Origin: a virus
DNA length: 23,461 bases
Strand: one strand, 5' to 3'
IMG/VR virus record: IMGVR_UViG_3300037475_000070
Location: 1-23,461 of that record
Shown here: piece by piece, positions 12,475-19,485 of the stretch
Position numbering within the stretch: position 1 is the first letter of the stretch
Layout: every line of letters starts with the position of its first letter
Translations under genes and position numbers: made by a program
Notes under the pieces: model-generated
The model's input: only the letters and a program-made list of their open reading frames with translations
What the model was told of the DNA's origin: nothing
Database searches by the model: none

Positions 12475-14439
12475 ATGCCGGGATTTGAGCACTTAGATTC
12501 AGCAGTGGACTTGGGAAAAGCCCTCGCTCCCATCACACCCGAAGAGGTTAAGACAGAAGACGAGTTATGGAGCGACGATGTTGCTCTTGGCATTGTTCTG
12601 TCTGATGTTGACTCCGGTGTTGCCTTCGAAAATTACAAGAACCATGTCATCAACATGGAGGCCGCTGACACGTTAGTACGTCAGTACGTCCCGCCTCGTA
12701 AGTGGCCTAACTCCGATAAAGACCGCTCCACTCTTGGCGTTCCTGTGGTGCTGGAAGCCATCGAGAAAATCATGCCGACGTTGCACATGTCCGTTTGGGG
12801 CAGCGGTAAAGACCCATTCTTGGTCACTCCGAAGGGCAAAACCAACCCTGCTGCTGCACGTGCATGGCAACACCTTCTCCGTTGGTGCGTTAAGACCTCC
12901 GGATTGAAGGAAGGCTCACGCCTGTCCATGAAGACCGCCCTTACCTATGGGTTCACTGTGGGCTCTTGGGGATGGGAGACGGAAGAGTACACACCAGAGC
13001 GGTACAAGATGTCCGACGACGGGCAGAACGTTGAGTTGGACGACTCAGTTGAGACCCAATGCATTCCGAAACCAAAGTTCGAGTGCATGAATCTTCGCAA
13101 CGTCGTCATTGACCCCGGTTGCTCCACTCAGGATGTTCGCCAAGGTCGATTCCTCGCGAAGCGTATCGCAATGACGGGCTATGAACTGGCTTCACTGCGT
13201 GATGACGAGAGCTACAAGAACATTCCGAGTGACGAGGAACTCAGTTTCATCCTCGCGACTTTGGCTGAGCCCACTGTCGATTCCATGCAGGGTCTCAAGT
13301 TCAACGAGACGCGAGAATTTCAGGCTCAGAAGGACACCGTAACAGCCAGCAAAGACCCGTTGGCTCAGAATCTCGAAATCATCGAATACTGGACGAAGGA
13401 CCGTATTGTTACGGTGCTTCAGCGCAAGATTGTAATCCGCAATGAGCAGAACGAGTTCAAGAAGCTTCCATTCGTCTCTATCGCCTTCATTGATGTCCTC
13501 AACTCTGCCTTCGGGTGGGGTGTTGCCAAGCTGCTGACTGGTGAACAGCGTCTTCAGCAAGGTGTGATGAACACATGGATTGATTCACTGGCTCTCCAAC
13601 TCAACCCGGCATGGCAGATGGCGAAGGGTGTGGGGGCAGGGAATCAGAACATCTCTATCGCACCCGGCAAGGTCGTCAGCACTGAGGGAGAACTAAAGCC
13701 TCTTGTCACCCCTTCCACAACCACGGAAGCGATGAGTGCAATTGAGGCTTCAGAGGAACGTGCCAATCGTCGTGTGGGTGCTAATGGTGGCTCAAACGTA
13801 CCGACACAGGCACTCCGCACAGGCACAGGTATTCAGGCGTTCCAAGGAGATGTGGTTCAACGTCTTCAGTATTTCTTGGAAATCTATCTGGACTTGTTCT
13901 TTGTTCCCGTGCTGGAGTCGATGCTCGGTCTCTGCAAGAAGAAGCTGACCCCGGCACAGATTAACCAGATTCTGTCCGATGAAGACGGCAACGCATATCA
14001 GGGCAACATCCTTGATGTTTACAACGCTGACGCACAGGTGGAAATCATCGCCGGTGTAAAGCTGACTACTCGCCAAGCCGCCGCTCAGATTGCGCCCATG
14101 CTCATGGAGATGTTGCAAGCAGGGGCGGTACAAACTAGCTTGCTCGTGCAGAAGAAGAAATTCGATTACACCGAATTCCTTCAGCAATACCTCGAACTTC
14201 AGGGTTGGGATGTTGACTCTCTCATCGTGGACGCCACGGATGAAGACATTCAGCGTGCTCAGCAAATGAACCCCGCATTCATCAAGGGTCAGAGCGAACA
14301 GCAACTTCAGGCACAGAAGCATCAGAACGACCTCGACAACATTGATGCCAAGGGGTCAATTCAGGCGCAAACCGCAGTTCTCAAGCAGACGGTCAAGGCA
14401 CACCTTGAAGCCGGTGAAGAGCAGGTTTATGGACAGTAA
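12475..14439 (+). CDS. Portal protein
   Basis: ATG 12475 is chosen because TTAGAGG lies upstream with suitable spacing; the same frame extends back into the terminase gene without a site. The 654-aa protein lies directly after the large terminase and has portal features: an N-terminal helical region (ENYKNHVINMEAADTLVRQYVPPRKWP), VPVVLEAIEKIMPTLHMSVWG, a LSMKTALTYGFTVGSWGWE motif, an acidic wing, a Gly/Ala-rich central FGWGVAKLLTGEQRLQQGVMN segment, and a Gln-rich C-terminal coiled coil. Portals are dodecameric rings at one capsid vertex through which DNA is packaged and ejected. The layout resembles podovirus-type portals. Its 3' end overlaps the next gene by 11 bases. Confidence 0.85.
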   Translation: MPGFEHLDSAVDLGKALAPITPEEVKTEDELWSDDVALGIVLSDVDSGVAFENYKNHVINMEAADTLVRQYVPPRKWPNSDKDRSTLGVPVVLEAIEKIMPTLHMSVWGSGKDPFLVTPKGKTNPAAARAWQHLLRWCVKTSGLKEGSRLSMKTALTYGFTVGSWGWETEEYTPERYKMSDDGQNVELDDSVETQCIPKPKFECMNLRNVVIDPGCSTQDVRQGRFLAKRIAMTGYELASLRDDESYKNIPSDEELSFILATLAEPTVDSMQGLKFNETREFQAQKDTVTASKDPLAQNLEIIEYWTKDRIVTVLQRKIVIRNEQNEFKKLPFVSIAFIDVLNSAFGWGVAKLLTGEQRLQQGVMNTWIDSLALQLNPAWQMAKGVGAGNQNISIAPGKVVSTEGELKPLVTPSTTTEAMSAIEASEERANRRVGANGGSNVPTQALRTGTGIQAFQGDVVQRLQYFLEIYLDLFFVPVLESMLGLCKKKLTPAQINQILSDEDGNAYQGNILDVYNADAQVEIIAGVKLTTRQAAAQIAPMLMEMLQAGAVQTSLLVQKKKFDYTEFLQQYLELQGWDVDSLIVDATDEDIQRAQQMNPAFIKGQSEQQLQAQKHQNDLDNIDAKGSIQAQTAVLKQTVKAHLEAGEEQVYGQ

Positions 14440-14704
14440 CAGTCAACTGATGCAGGTCAAATTGGAAATCGTCCAGACCACAAACACCCGTGGATGGCAG
14501 CTAATCCAAAAGCTTGGCGAAGAAACCGTCAAGAACATGGAACGCATGGCAATTGATGAAGAGGATGATGTCAAGGGCACACTTCTTCGTCGTGAAGCCA
14601 AAGCCGCCCGAAAGTTCTTCACCGATTTCACAGCGCGAATCAACCTAGCTCGTCAGGTAAGCGATGAGCCCAACAAAGACGACTTTTTAGAGATATGCAT
14701 GTAA
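14429..14704 (+). CDS. Hypothetical 91-aa protein between portal and scaffold
   Basis: ATG 14429 lies inside the end of the portal gene behind GCAGG; a longer frame from 14342 would overlap the portal more and lacks a site. The protein is helical (GWQLIQKLGEETVKNMERMAIDEEDDVKGTLLRREAKAARKFFTDF) with an acidic central patch. Location between portal and scaffold suggests a minor head protein or assembly factor. No family recognised. Confidence 0.65.
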   Translation: MDSNSQLMQVKLEIVQTTNTRGWQLIQKLGEETVKNMERMAIDEEDDVKGTLLRREAKAARKFFTDFTARINLARQVSDEPNKDDFLEICM

Positions 14705-14743
14705 ACCAGCTACTGGTTGCACATTGGTGGCAATGGAGAAACG

Positions 14744-15703
14744 ATGTCAGAACAAGTTACGAACGAACAAGACCTATACGCACTCGACCTGAATGAGCTA
14801 AAGAGGCTTGCTCTTGAAGAGTCCTCCCAACAGGAGCAGACGCAAGAAGTCACGGAGCAGTCTCGCGACGAACAGGGCCGTTTTACCAAGGCTGAAGCGG
14901 TCGAAGACCAGCAAGTCGCTGATGAGGATGAACAGCCTCAGGAGAAGGCTACCCGCTTCGTCGTCCGCAGGGTTGTAGATATTGGCGAAGGCGTGGACCC
15001 TGAGATTTTTGAAGCAGAAGGAGCCACGAAAGATGAGGCTCTTGAACTTCTTGCCGATAAAATCGCGGATTCCAAGCGTCACGCCACCCGCAAGATTCGT
15101 GAGCAGGAAGCACAGCTTCGCAAGGTCAAGGAAAATGAGGCTCCCAAGGCCCGTCAGTTCAGCGAAGACGAAGAGTATGTCTACTCGCAAGAGTTGATGG
15201 CGAAGCCTACGGAAGCGTTCGCGAAAATGTTTCGCGAAATGACTGGCGTGGAAATCACCCAGTTCAAAACTGTTGCCGACAAGGTGAATGCGTTCGAAGC
15301 AGGAAGACAAGCGAATGAAGCAATTGCAAACTTCCTGACTACGCATCCCGATTATGAGGACAATAAGCGGAGTGCAGACCTGATGACGCTTGCGTTAGAA
15401 GGTCGCGATAAAACCGCCGAGAACCTTGAAAAGGCTTATCAGTCGCTCGTATCGAAAGGATTGTTCGTTACGGGGGATGGACAAGCAAGCCTTGTGCAGG
15501 ATGAAACGGAGCAGCCCAAGACGGGGATTACGTCAAAGACTGTGAAGACGCCACCGCAGGGAACGAAGAAGGCAAGTGGGCTCCCCACGACTAACCGCTC
15601 AGCGGTTCCCGTCAAGAGCAACGAACCTTCGATGGACGAACTTTACAACATGCCCTTGGAAAAGCTTCGCGATGAAGCCAACAAGCGGATGAGTGGTCGT
15701 TAA
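14744..15703 (+). CDS. Probable capsid scaffolding protein
   Basis: ATG 14744 follows GGAG at good spacing, so it is preferred to the ATG at 14717. The 319-aa product is acidic, rich in Glu, Gln, Lys and Ala, and largely helical, with a coiled-coil-like stretch near 105-135 (RKIREQEAQLRKVKENE). The N-terminus is low-complexity (SSQQEQTQEVTEQSRDEQGRF), and the C-terminus holds a Pro/Thr linker and a short helix (SMDELYNMPLEKLRDEANKRM). This composition, and the position immediately before the major capsid gene, are those of scaffolds, which direct prohead assembly and then leave or are cleaved. No protease motif is seen. Assignment rests on position and composition, as scaffold sequences diverge fast. 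Confidence 0.7.
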   Translation: MSEQVTNEQDLYALDLNELKRLALEESSQQEQTQEVTEQSRDEQGRFTKAEAVEDQQVADEDEQPQEKATRFVVRRVVDIGEGVDPEIFEAEGATKDEALELLADKIADSKRHATRKIREQEAQLRKVKENEAPKARQFSEDEEYVYSQELMAKPTEAFAKMFREMTGVEITQFKTVADKVNAFEAGRQANEAIANFLTTHPDYEDNKRSADLMTLALEGRDKTAENLEKAYQSLVSKGLFVTGDGQASLVQDETEQPKTGITSKTVKTPPQGTKKASGLPTTNRSAVPVKSNEPSMDELYNMPLEKLRDEANKRMSGR

Positions 15704-15733
15704 CTTAAAACTTTTCAAAAGGTGGATTTATTT

Positions 15734-16720
15734 ATGGCACTTCCTACAGCAGCATCCGTTGTATCCTCTGGTCTCGGGAACTACCCGACTGTTTATTATG
15801 ACCGCGTATCCCTCGATGTTCTCTACTCCAACCTGTTCATGTATCAGGCTCTTGACTTGCGTCCTATGCCAGCCAAGGCCGGTGTCGCAGAACAGCTTTT
15901 TGATTACACCGCCCCATCTGCTAATACCTCAGCAGTGACCGAAGGTACTCCGGGCTCTGGTCAGACAATGACCTCCAACACCCGCACGCTGAACATCAGC
16001 AACTACGCAGACTACATCACGTTCAGCAACAAGGTGGTCTTGACCGCGATTGATGACACCATCGGCATGGGTGCTCAACTTCTCGCTTATCGTGGTGCTC
16101 TCTCCGTTGACACGGTTATCAGCACTGCGGTCGATACCGAGGCTAACGCCGACGCCAACACCCGCATTGAAGTTGCTGATGGTAGCTACTTCACTGCTGC
16201 AATCGCCCGGAAGGCGGCTGCTCAGCTTCGTTCGGTGAACGTCAAGCCCAAGGCAAATGGTCTGTACTTCGGTATCTGCCACAGCCTCGTGACCTACGAC
16301 CTCATCAACGACTCGTCCGCTGGCGGCTTCACTGACCTCCAGAAGTATTCGGATTCAACGGCTGCGAAGAACCCGGCTCTTGCTGGAATCTCCGGAGCAC
16401 GTGTTGGTGTCATCGGTGGCGTGGAATTCTTCGAATCGAACGCGGTCCCGACCGAGACCAACTGGCAATCGTCCAGCCACAATGCGTACCACACGTACGT
16501 GTTCGGCCATCAGGCGTTTATCGGTTCGTCTCTCGAAAAGACCAACTTGAACCAGAAGAACTTCTCTGTGAAGGTTGCGCGTTTCGACCAAGGCAACTCG
16601 ATTGACCCGGCTGGTTTGATTGCGGCGGCTGCAAGCTACAACTTCTTCTTCGGCTGCGTGAAAACCACGGGCTCCACGAACAAGTTCCGCCGCATCCGCA
16701 GTGAGAGTTCAATTGGCTAA
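15734..16720 (+). CDS. Major capsid protein, N4-gp56-like
   Basis: ATG 15734 has AAGGTGG eight bases upstream; the in-frame GTG at 15722 is less likely. The 328-aa protein fits the N4-gp56 group of HK97-fold capsid proteins: an N-terminal YYDRVSLDVLYSNLFMYQALDLRPMPAKAG helix and strand, FDYTAPSANTSAVTEGTPGSGQTMTSNT, an ISNYADYITFSNKVVLTAIDDTIG segment, and a late GGVEFFESNAVPTE...YVFGHQAFI region followed by VKVARFDQGNSIDPAGLIAAAASYNFFFG. It forms the icosahedral shell. It sits directly after the probable scaffold with only 30 bases between, and is followed by a strong hairpin. Family placement is from recalled pattern; the capsid role is well supported by order. Confidence 0.82.
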   Translation: MALPTAASVVSSGLGNYPTVYYDRVSLDVLYSNLFMYQALDLRPMPAKAGVAEQLFDYTAPSANTSAVTEGTPGSGQTMTSNTRTLNISNYADYITFSNKVVLTAIDDTIGMGAQLLAYRGALSVDTVISTAVDTEANADANTRIEVADGSYFTAAIARKAAAQLRSVNVKPKANGLYFGICHSLVTYDLINDSSAGGFTDLQKYSDSTAAKNPALAGISGARVGVIGGVEFFESNAVPTETNWQSSSHNAYHTYVFGHQAFIGSSLEKTNLNQKNFSVKVARFDQGNSIDPAGLIAAAASYNFFFGCVKTTGSTNKFRRIRSESSIG

Positions 16721-16736
16721 ACGAACCATAACAACA

Positions 16737-16771
16737 CATCGGGGCACAGGTGAAAAGCCGGTGCCCCGATG
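16737..16771 (+). terminator. Strong stem-loop after the capsid gene
   Basis: CATCGGGGCAC (16737-16747) pairs perfectly with GTGCCCCGATG (16761-16771), an 11-bp stem. No T-run follows; instead the GAGAGG site of the next gene begins seven bases later. It may protect the abundant capsid mRNA or partially terminate transcription to lower downstream expression. Confidence 0.6.
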
Positions 16772-16786
16772 AGCAAGAGAGGCAAA

Positions 16787-16993
16787 ATGAGTGCTCCCCT
16801 TTTTCTTCACATCATGGTCAATGGTGATATATGGGCGTCAAACAACATCAGTGACACCCCGTCTGGTACGGTCGCTGCAATTTTCCGCGTGAACTCTGAC
16901 ACCAGCTTCAAGAAGCTTGGCACTGTAACGGGCACCACCGGCACTATGGCAACCTCCGGTAGCACCGGCAAGTACGGCACCGAAGTCAAGTAA
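16787..16993 (+). CDS. Small virion-type hypothetical protein
   Basis: ATG 16787 has GAGAGG four bases upstream, whereas the longer frame from 16769 begins inside the hairpin. The 68-aa protein has a beta-strand N-terminus (APLFLHIMVNGDIWASNNIS) and a Gly/Thr/Ser-rich C-terminus (VTGTTGTMATSGSTGKYGTEVK), composition typical of capsid decoration or fibre proteins. It is bounded by the stem-loop after the capsid gene and by a terminator after its own stop. A head-decoration role is plausible but inferred from position. Confidence 0.6.
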   Translation: MSAPLFLHIMVNGDIWASNNISDTPSGTVAAIFRVNSDTSFKKLGTVTGTTGTMATSGSTGKYGTEVK

Positions 16994-17015
16994 CAAGCGT
17001 TTCGCTTAGCGGCAC

Positions 17016-17050
17016 AAAAGGGTACGGGCATAACGGCCTGTGCCCTTTTT
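17016..17050 (+). terminator. Rho-independent terminator
   Basis: A 14-pair stem runs from AAAAGGGTACGGGC (17016-17029) to GCCTGTGCCCTTTT (17036-17049), with two G-T pairs and a 6-base loop, and ends in TTTTT (17046-17050). It lies 23 bases after the stop of the 68-aa gene and three bases before the conserved box. Confidence 0.85.
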
Positions 17051-17053
17051 GTT

Positions 17054-17092
17054 CTAGCGCGAGGAAACAAATACGAAAACACAGTTTAGAGG
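17054..17092 (+). promoter_or_regulatory. Conserved box and RBS after the terminator
   Basis: CTAGCGCGAGGAAACAAATA begins at 17054, AGCG is at 17056, and TTAGAGG starts 30 bases later at 17086, five bases before ATG 17098. Standing straight after a strong terminator, it most likely starts a new transcript. Confidence 0.6.
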
Positions 17093-17097
17093 AACAC

Positions 17098-17409
17098 ATG
17101 GACGACGTTGTTGTACCCAGTTACTACGTGGTCAGCCGCAAGCTTGAGAAGGAACACGCCTTCGCAGTTATCCACGCCCTGAGTATCACGCCTTGTCAAT
17201 GTGCCGTTATCTCTGACGTTCTCGATGCCAGTCTTGCTCTGGAACTCTCCGCCTCTGTGCTGAGGGCAGCTACAGACAAGGATGCTCTTGCCTTGGCGGT
17301 TCTCATCGCTGAAGACAGCAAGCGTCCGGTGTTGGTTGTGGGTGAAGCGGACTTCCTCGATGCCGTCTATGGAGACGGTCGCAGAGAGGCTGTTGCAAAA
17401 ACATGCTAG
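17098..17409 (+). CDS. Hypothetical 103-aa late protein
   Basis: ATG 17098 follows GAGG of the conserved leader. The protein is Ala/Val/Leu-rich with mixed helix and strand (AVIHALSITPCQCAVISDVLDASLALELSASVLRAATDKDALALAVLIAEDS), and has three cysteines, two of them in PCQC. It shows no membrane helix of convincing length. Its stop overlaps the start of the next gene by seven bases. Position between capsid and adaptor genes suggests a head-completion or connector-related role, but no family is recognised. Confidence 0.6.
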   Translation: MDDVVVPSYYVVSRKLEKEHAFAVIHALSITPCQCAVISDVLDASLALELSASVLRAATDKDALALAVLIAEDSKRPVLVVGEADFLDAVYGDGRREAVAKTC

Positions 17410-17948
17410 TACAGGCAGACATTAACGAACTCGGAGACAAAAGACTCAGCCCTGAGGAAGCAACTCATCGCGAACGAGAAATCGCATTAAGGAAAGCGTC
17501 CCAATCGAGAATTGATGGTCAGGAAGAGTTGGAGGACGTTGAGAGGTCGTGCGGTCCCCGCATCGCATGGCAGGAACTCATCCGTCGTCTTCAGGATTCC
17601 AATCCTTCACTTCTCTTCATGGATTCGCAGGGCGGAGCACACATCGCTGCATACCGCCCCAAGAACCGTGTGGAACTTGCTGAGCATGAGTACGACCCTG
17701 AGAAGTACGAATGGTGGAACGACCATGTATATGTGACGGGGTTCCCAAAGGAATACATGCCGGAATGGAGTCACGTCCTACTCGACACTTCATTGCTTCC
17801 GGTAAAAGAGATTCGCGGTTGGCGTTCCGTGCTCATGGCGTTTATCAAAGCCAAAGCCGTTACCTACGCCTCAGCCGCAAAACATTTCGGTGAACCAACT
17901 GACAGCCGTTCAGGTCGTTGGCACGAACAACTACGGAACTTTAAATAA
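17403..17948 (+). CDS. Hypothetical 181-aa late protein
   Basis: ATG 17403 overlaps the end of the preceding gene. AGAGAGG lies about 13 bases upstream, a weak fit. The first 60 residues are a highly charged helix (SPEEATHREREIALRKASQSRIDGQEELEDVERSCG). The rest is a compact domain with ELIRRLQDSNPSLLFMDSQGGAHIAAYRPKN, then YEWWNDHVYVTGFPKEYMPEWSHVLLDTSLLPVKEIRGWRSVLMAFIKAKAVTYASAAKHFG, ending in a basic tail. It has one cysteine and no catalytic signature I recognise. It is probably coexpressed with its neighbours as part of head or connector assembly. Confidence 0.65.
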   Translation: MLVQADINELGDKRLSPEEATHREREIALRKASQSRIDGQEELEDVERSCGPRIAWQELIRRLQDSNPSLLFMDSQGGAHIAAYRPKNRVELAEHEYDPEKYEWWNDHVYVTGFPKEYMPEWSHVLLDTSLLPVKEIRGWRSVLMAFIKAKAVTYASAAKHFGEPTDSRSGRWHEQLRNFK

Positions 17949-17956
17949 GGAGCATT

Positions 17957-18382
17957 ATGAGCGACAACAAGCCAGCATCAACTATCAGCCCGGAGATGAA
18001 GGAACTTCTCCATGAACTGCAACGTCAGAACGCGGAAACTCTCCGCACGGTTGTGGAAGAGATGAAGAAGCCAGCCCCGAAGTCAGAGGCTGAGATTGCC
18101 CAAATCAAGCAAGACCAAGCGAGTCGTCTTGACCAAGCACAGCTAGTGCTCCAGACGATGGAGAACAAGAAGCGTGAACAGCGCATCTGTACCCACAAGC
18201 GTCCGGACAGTTCCTCTGCCTGTGTGTTGATTCCCGCTGATGGCAACAGCTACCACCTGTGCCAGCTTTGTCAGGCGAAGATTCGCCCCGGAGTTGCTCC
18301 GACTGGTTACACGGGTTCGGATTTCTATGACACCGACCTGTTTCAGCGGATTCTTCAGGAAGCCAAGCTTACTGATTTCTAA
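17957..18382 (+). CDS. Coiled-coil protein with C-terminal zinc-binding motif
   Basis: AAGGAG lies five bases before ATG 17957, a clear start. In the 141-aa product, residues 10-75 form a probable coiled coil (MKELLHELQRQNAETLRTVVEEM...EIAQIKQDQASRLDQAQLVLQTMENKKREQ). Residues 78-105 hold CTH, C89, H100, C102 and C105, a likely zinc site of CxH...C...HxCxxC type. The C-terminus is short and acidic. It precedes a terminator-like hairpin and ends the unit begun at 17098. A structural or assembly role is likely from position. No named family recognised. Confidence 0.65.
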   Translation: MSDNKPASTISPEMKELLHELQRQNAETLRTVVEEMKKPAPKSEAEIAQIKQDQASRLDQAQLVLQTMENKKREQRICTHKRPDSSSACVLIPADGNSYHLCQLCQAKIRPGVAPTGYTGSDFYDTDLFQRILQEAKLTDF

Positions 18383-18384
18383 GA

Positions 18385-18407
18385 GAAGGGGCCTAATCAG
18401 CCCCTTC
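18385..18407 (+). terminator. GC-rich hairpin after the zinc protein gene
   Basis: GAAGGGGC (18385-18392) pairs with GCCCCTTC (18400-18407) around a 7-base loop, starting three bases after the stop codon. There is no T-run. As at 17016-17050, the conserved box follows within six bases. Confidence 0.6.
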
Positions 18408-18412
18408 CGGTT

Positions 18413-18462
18413 CTAGCGTGAAAAAAACGAATACGAGTGCCTCTATTAGAGGTTCCTGAGGC
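18413..18462 (+). promoter_or_regulatory. Conserved box and RBS before the adaptor gene
   Basis: CTAGCGTGAAAAAAACGAAT begins at 18413, AGCG is at 18415, and TTAGAGG is at 18446, 31 bases later. The RBS can pair locally: CCTCT with AGAGG (18440-18452), or GCCTC (18439-18443) with GAGGC (18458-18462) just before ATG 18463. It therefore may also limit translation initiation. Confidence 0.58.
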
Positions 18463-19485
18463 ATGTCGAATTCCACCATCACTGTTCAACAAGTAGTTAA
18501 TTTGTGCAGCACCCACGCGGATTTGCTCCCACTCACGGGAGTTGGCGGGTTTGTCAACGAACCTGCCCTGAGTCTTGCGAATGATGCCCTGTCTGACCTG
18601 CTGACCGAGCCGAACGACTGGAAGTTCAACAGCATCTTTATGCCGATGTTGGTGACCACTCCCAACCGTCAGGACTACATCTTCGGTGGTGCTTCCGCCT
18701 TCTCTCTTGGCTCCGCGGCTGCTGGTGCTTGCATCGGCCTAGCTTCGAACTCCGCCATCACCGTAACGGCTGGTGTTGTTACGGTCGTCTGCACAGATAC
18801 TCACCGCTTCAAGGTGGGTGACACCGTGTACCTGAACAACGTCACGATGACCACGGGCACATCTGCCAACTACAACTCCACATTCACCGATGACGGCAAC
18901 TCGTCTCAGTGGTCTGGTGGTTGGGTTCTTACAGCCGTCACTAAATACAGTTTCAGCTTCAATGCCACCACAGGGCAGAACAACTCCGACGTTGGCGGAG
19001 CCCCCGGCATCACCGATTACGGTTGGATGTCTGAAGCCTCAATGGTGGACATGTCCAGTACATCGTCTCCACAAGGCATCAGGCACATCAAGGCCGTCAA
19101 GGGCATTCCCGTATGGTCACGAGTCTCCGACCCTGAAAAGGTATGCGTAGTTCAAGACCTCGGTAACGGAACTCTCCTCATTCGCTTCTACTACGTCCCC
19201 GGAACCACTCTGTGGGGACTCAAGGCTGTGTACCAAGCCGCTGCTCCGTTGAAGGAGTCGCTTGCGGATACGTGGTCTCCGATTCCTGATAACTACGGTG
19301 CGGTCATTCGCCAAGCCATGATGTACCGGATGTATCGCTACATCAACAGCCCTCGTGCCGACGCTGAGTATCAGAAGCTTCAGCAAGAAATCAACAAGGC
19401 TCAGGGTTACGACGACAACGAGGAAAGCAACGTTTATCTCCAGCCTGAGAACGGCCTCATGGATGGCTATTGGAGTGGCTTCTAA
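18463..19485 (+). CDS. Probable head-tail adaptor / tail tubular-like protein
   Basis: The 340-aa protein begins at ATG 18463 after the conserved leader. Its outer parts resemble adaptor or tubular proteins of podovirus-like phages: an N-terminal helical VNEPALSLANDALSDLLTEPNDWKFN, and C-terminal RFYYVPGTTLWGLKAVYQAAAPL...TWSPIPDNYGAVIRQAMMYRMYRYINSPRADAEYQKLQQEI. Between about 95 and 190 sits a beta-rich insertion (CTDTHRFKVGDTVYLNNVTM...TAVTKYSFSF) that looks like a small Ig- or SH3-like surface domain. Such proteins bind the portal and form the platform for the tail. Its stop overlaps the next start (TAATG). Function is inferred from order and fold pattern. Confidence 0.6.
   Translation: MSNSTITVQQVVNLCSTHADLLPLTGVGGFVNEPALSLANDALSDLLTEPNDWKFNSIFMPMLVTTPNRQDYIFGGASAFSLGSAAAGACIGLASNSAITVTAGVVTVVCTDTHRFKVGDTVYLNNVTMTTGTSANYNSTFTDDGNSSQWSGGWVLTAVTKYSFSFNATTGQNNSDVGGAPGITDYGWMSEASMVDMSSTSSPQGIRHIKAVKGIPVWSRVSDPEKVCVVQDLGNGTLLIRFYYVPGTTLWGLKAVYQAAAPLKESLADTWSPIPDNYGAVIRQAMMYRMYRYINSPRADAEYQKLQQEINKAQGYDDNEESNVYLQPENGLMDGYWSGF

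Noticed and set aside
13792-14322. Leftward 176-codon ORF within the portal gene
   Set aside because: Complementary frame of conserved portal sequence; Leu/His-rich shadow composition.
14798-15346. Leftward 182-codon ORF within the scaffold gene
   Set aside because: A Glu/Lys-rich gene naturally gives a Leu/Phe-rich open frame on the opposite strand.
17071-17080. AATACGA in the box compared with the T7 promoter core TAATACGACTCACTATAG
   Set aside because: Only seven bases agree and the rest differs. A single-subunit RNA polymerase promoter is possible but cannot be claimed from this match.
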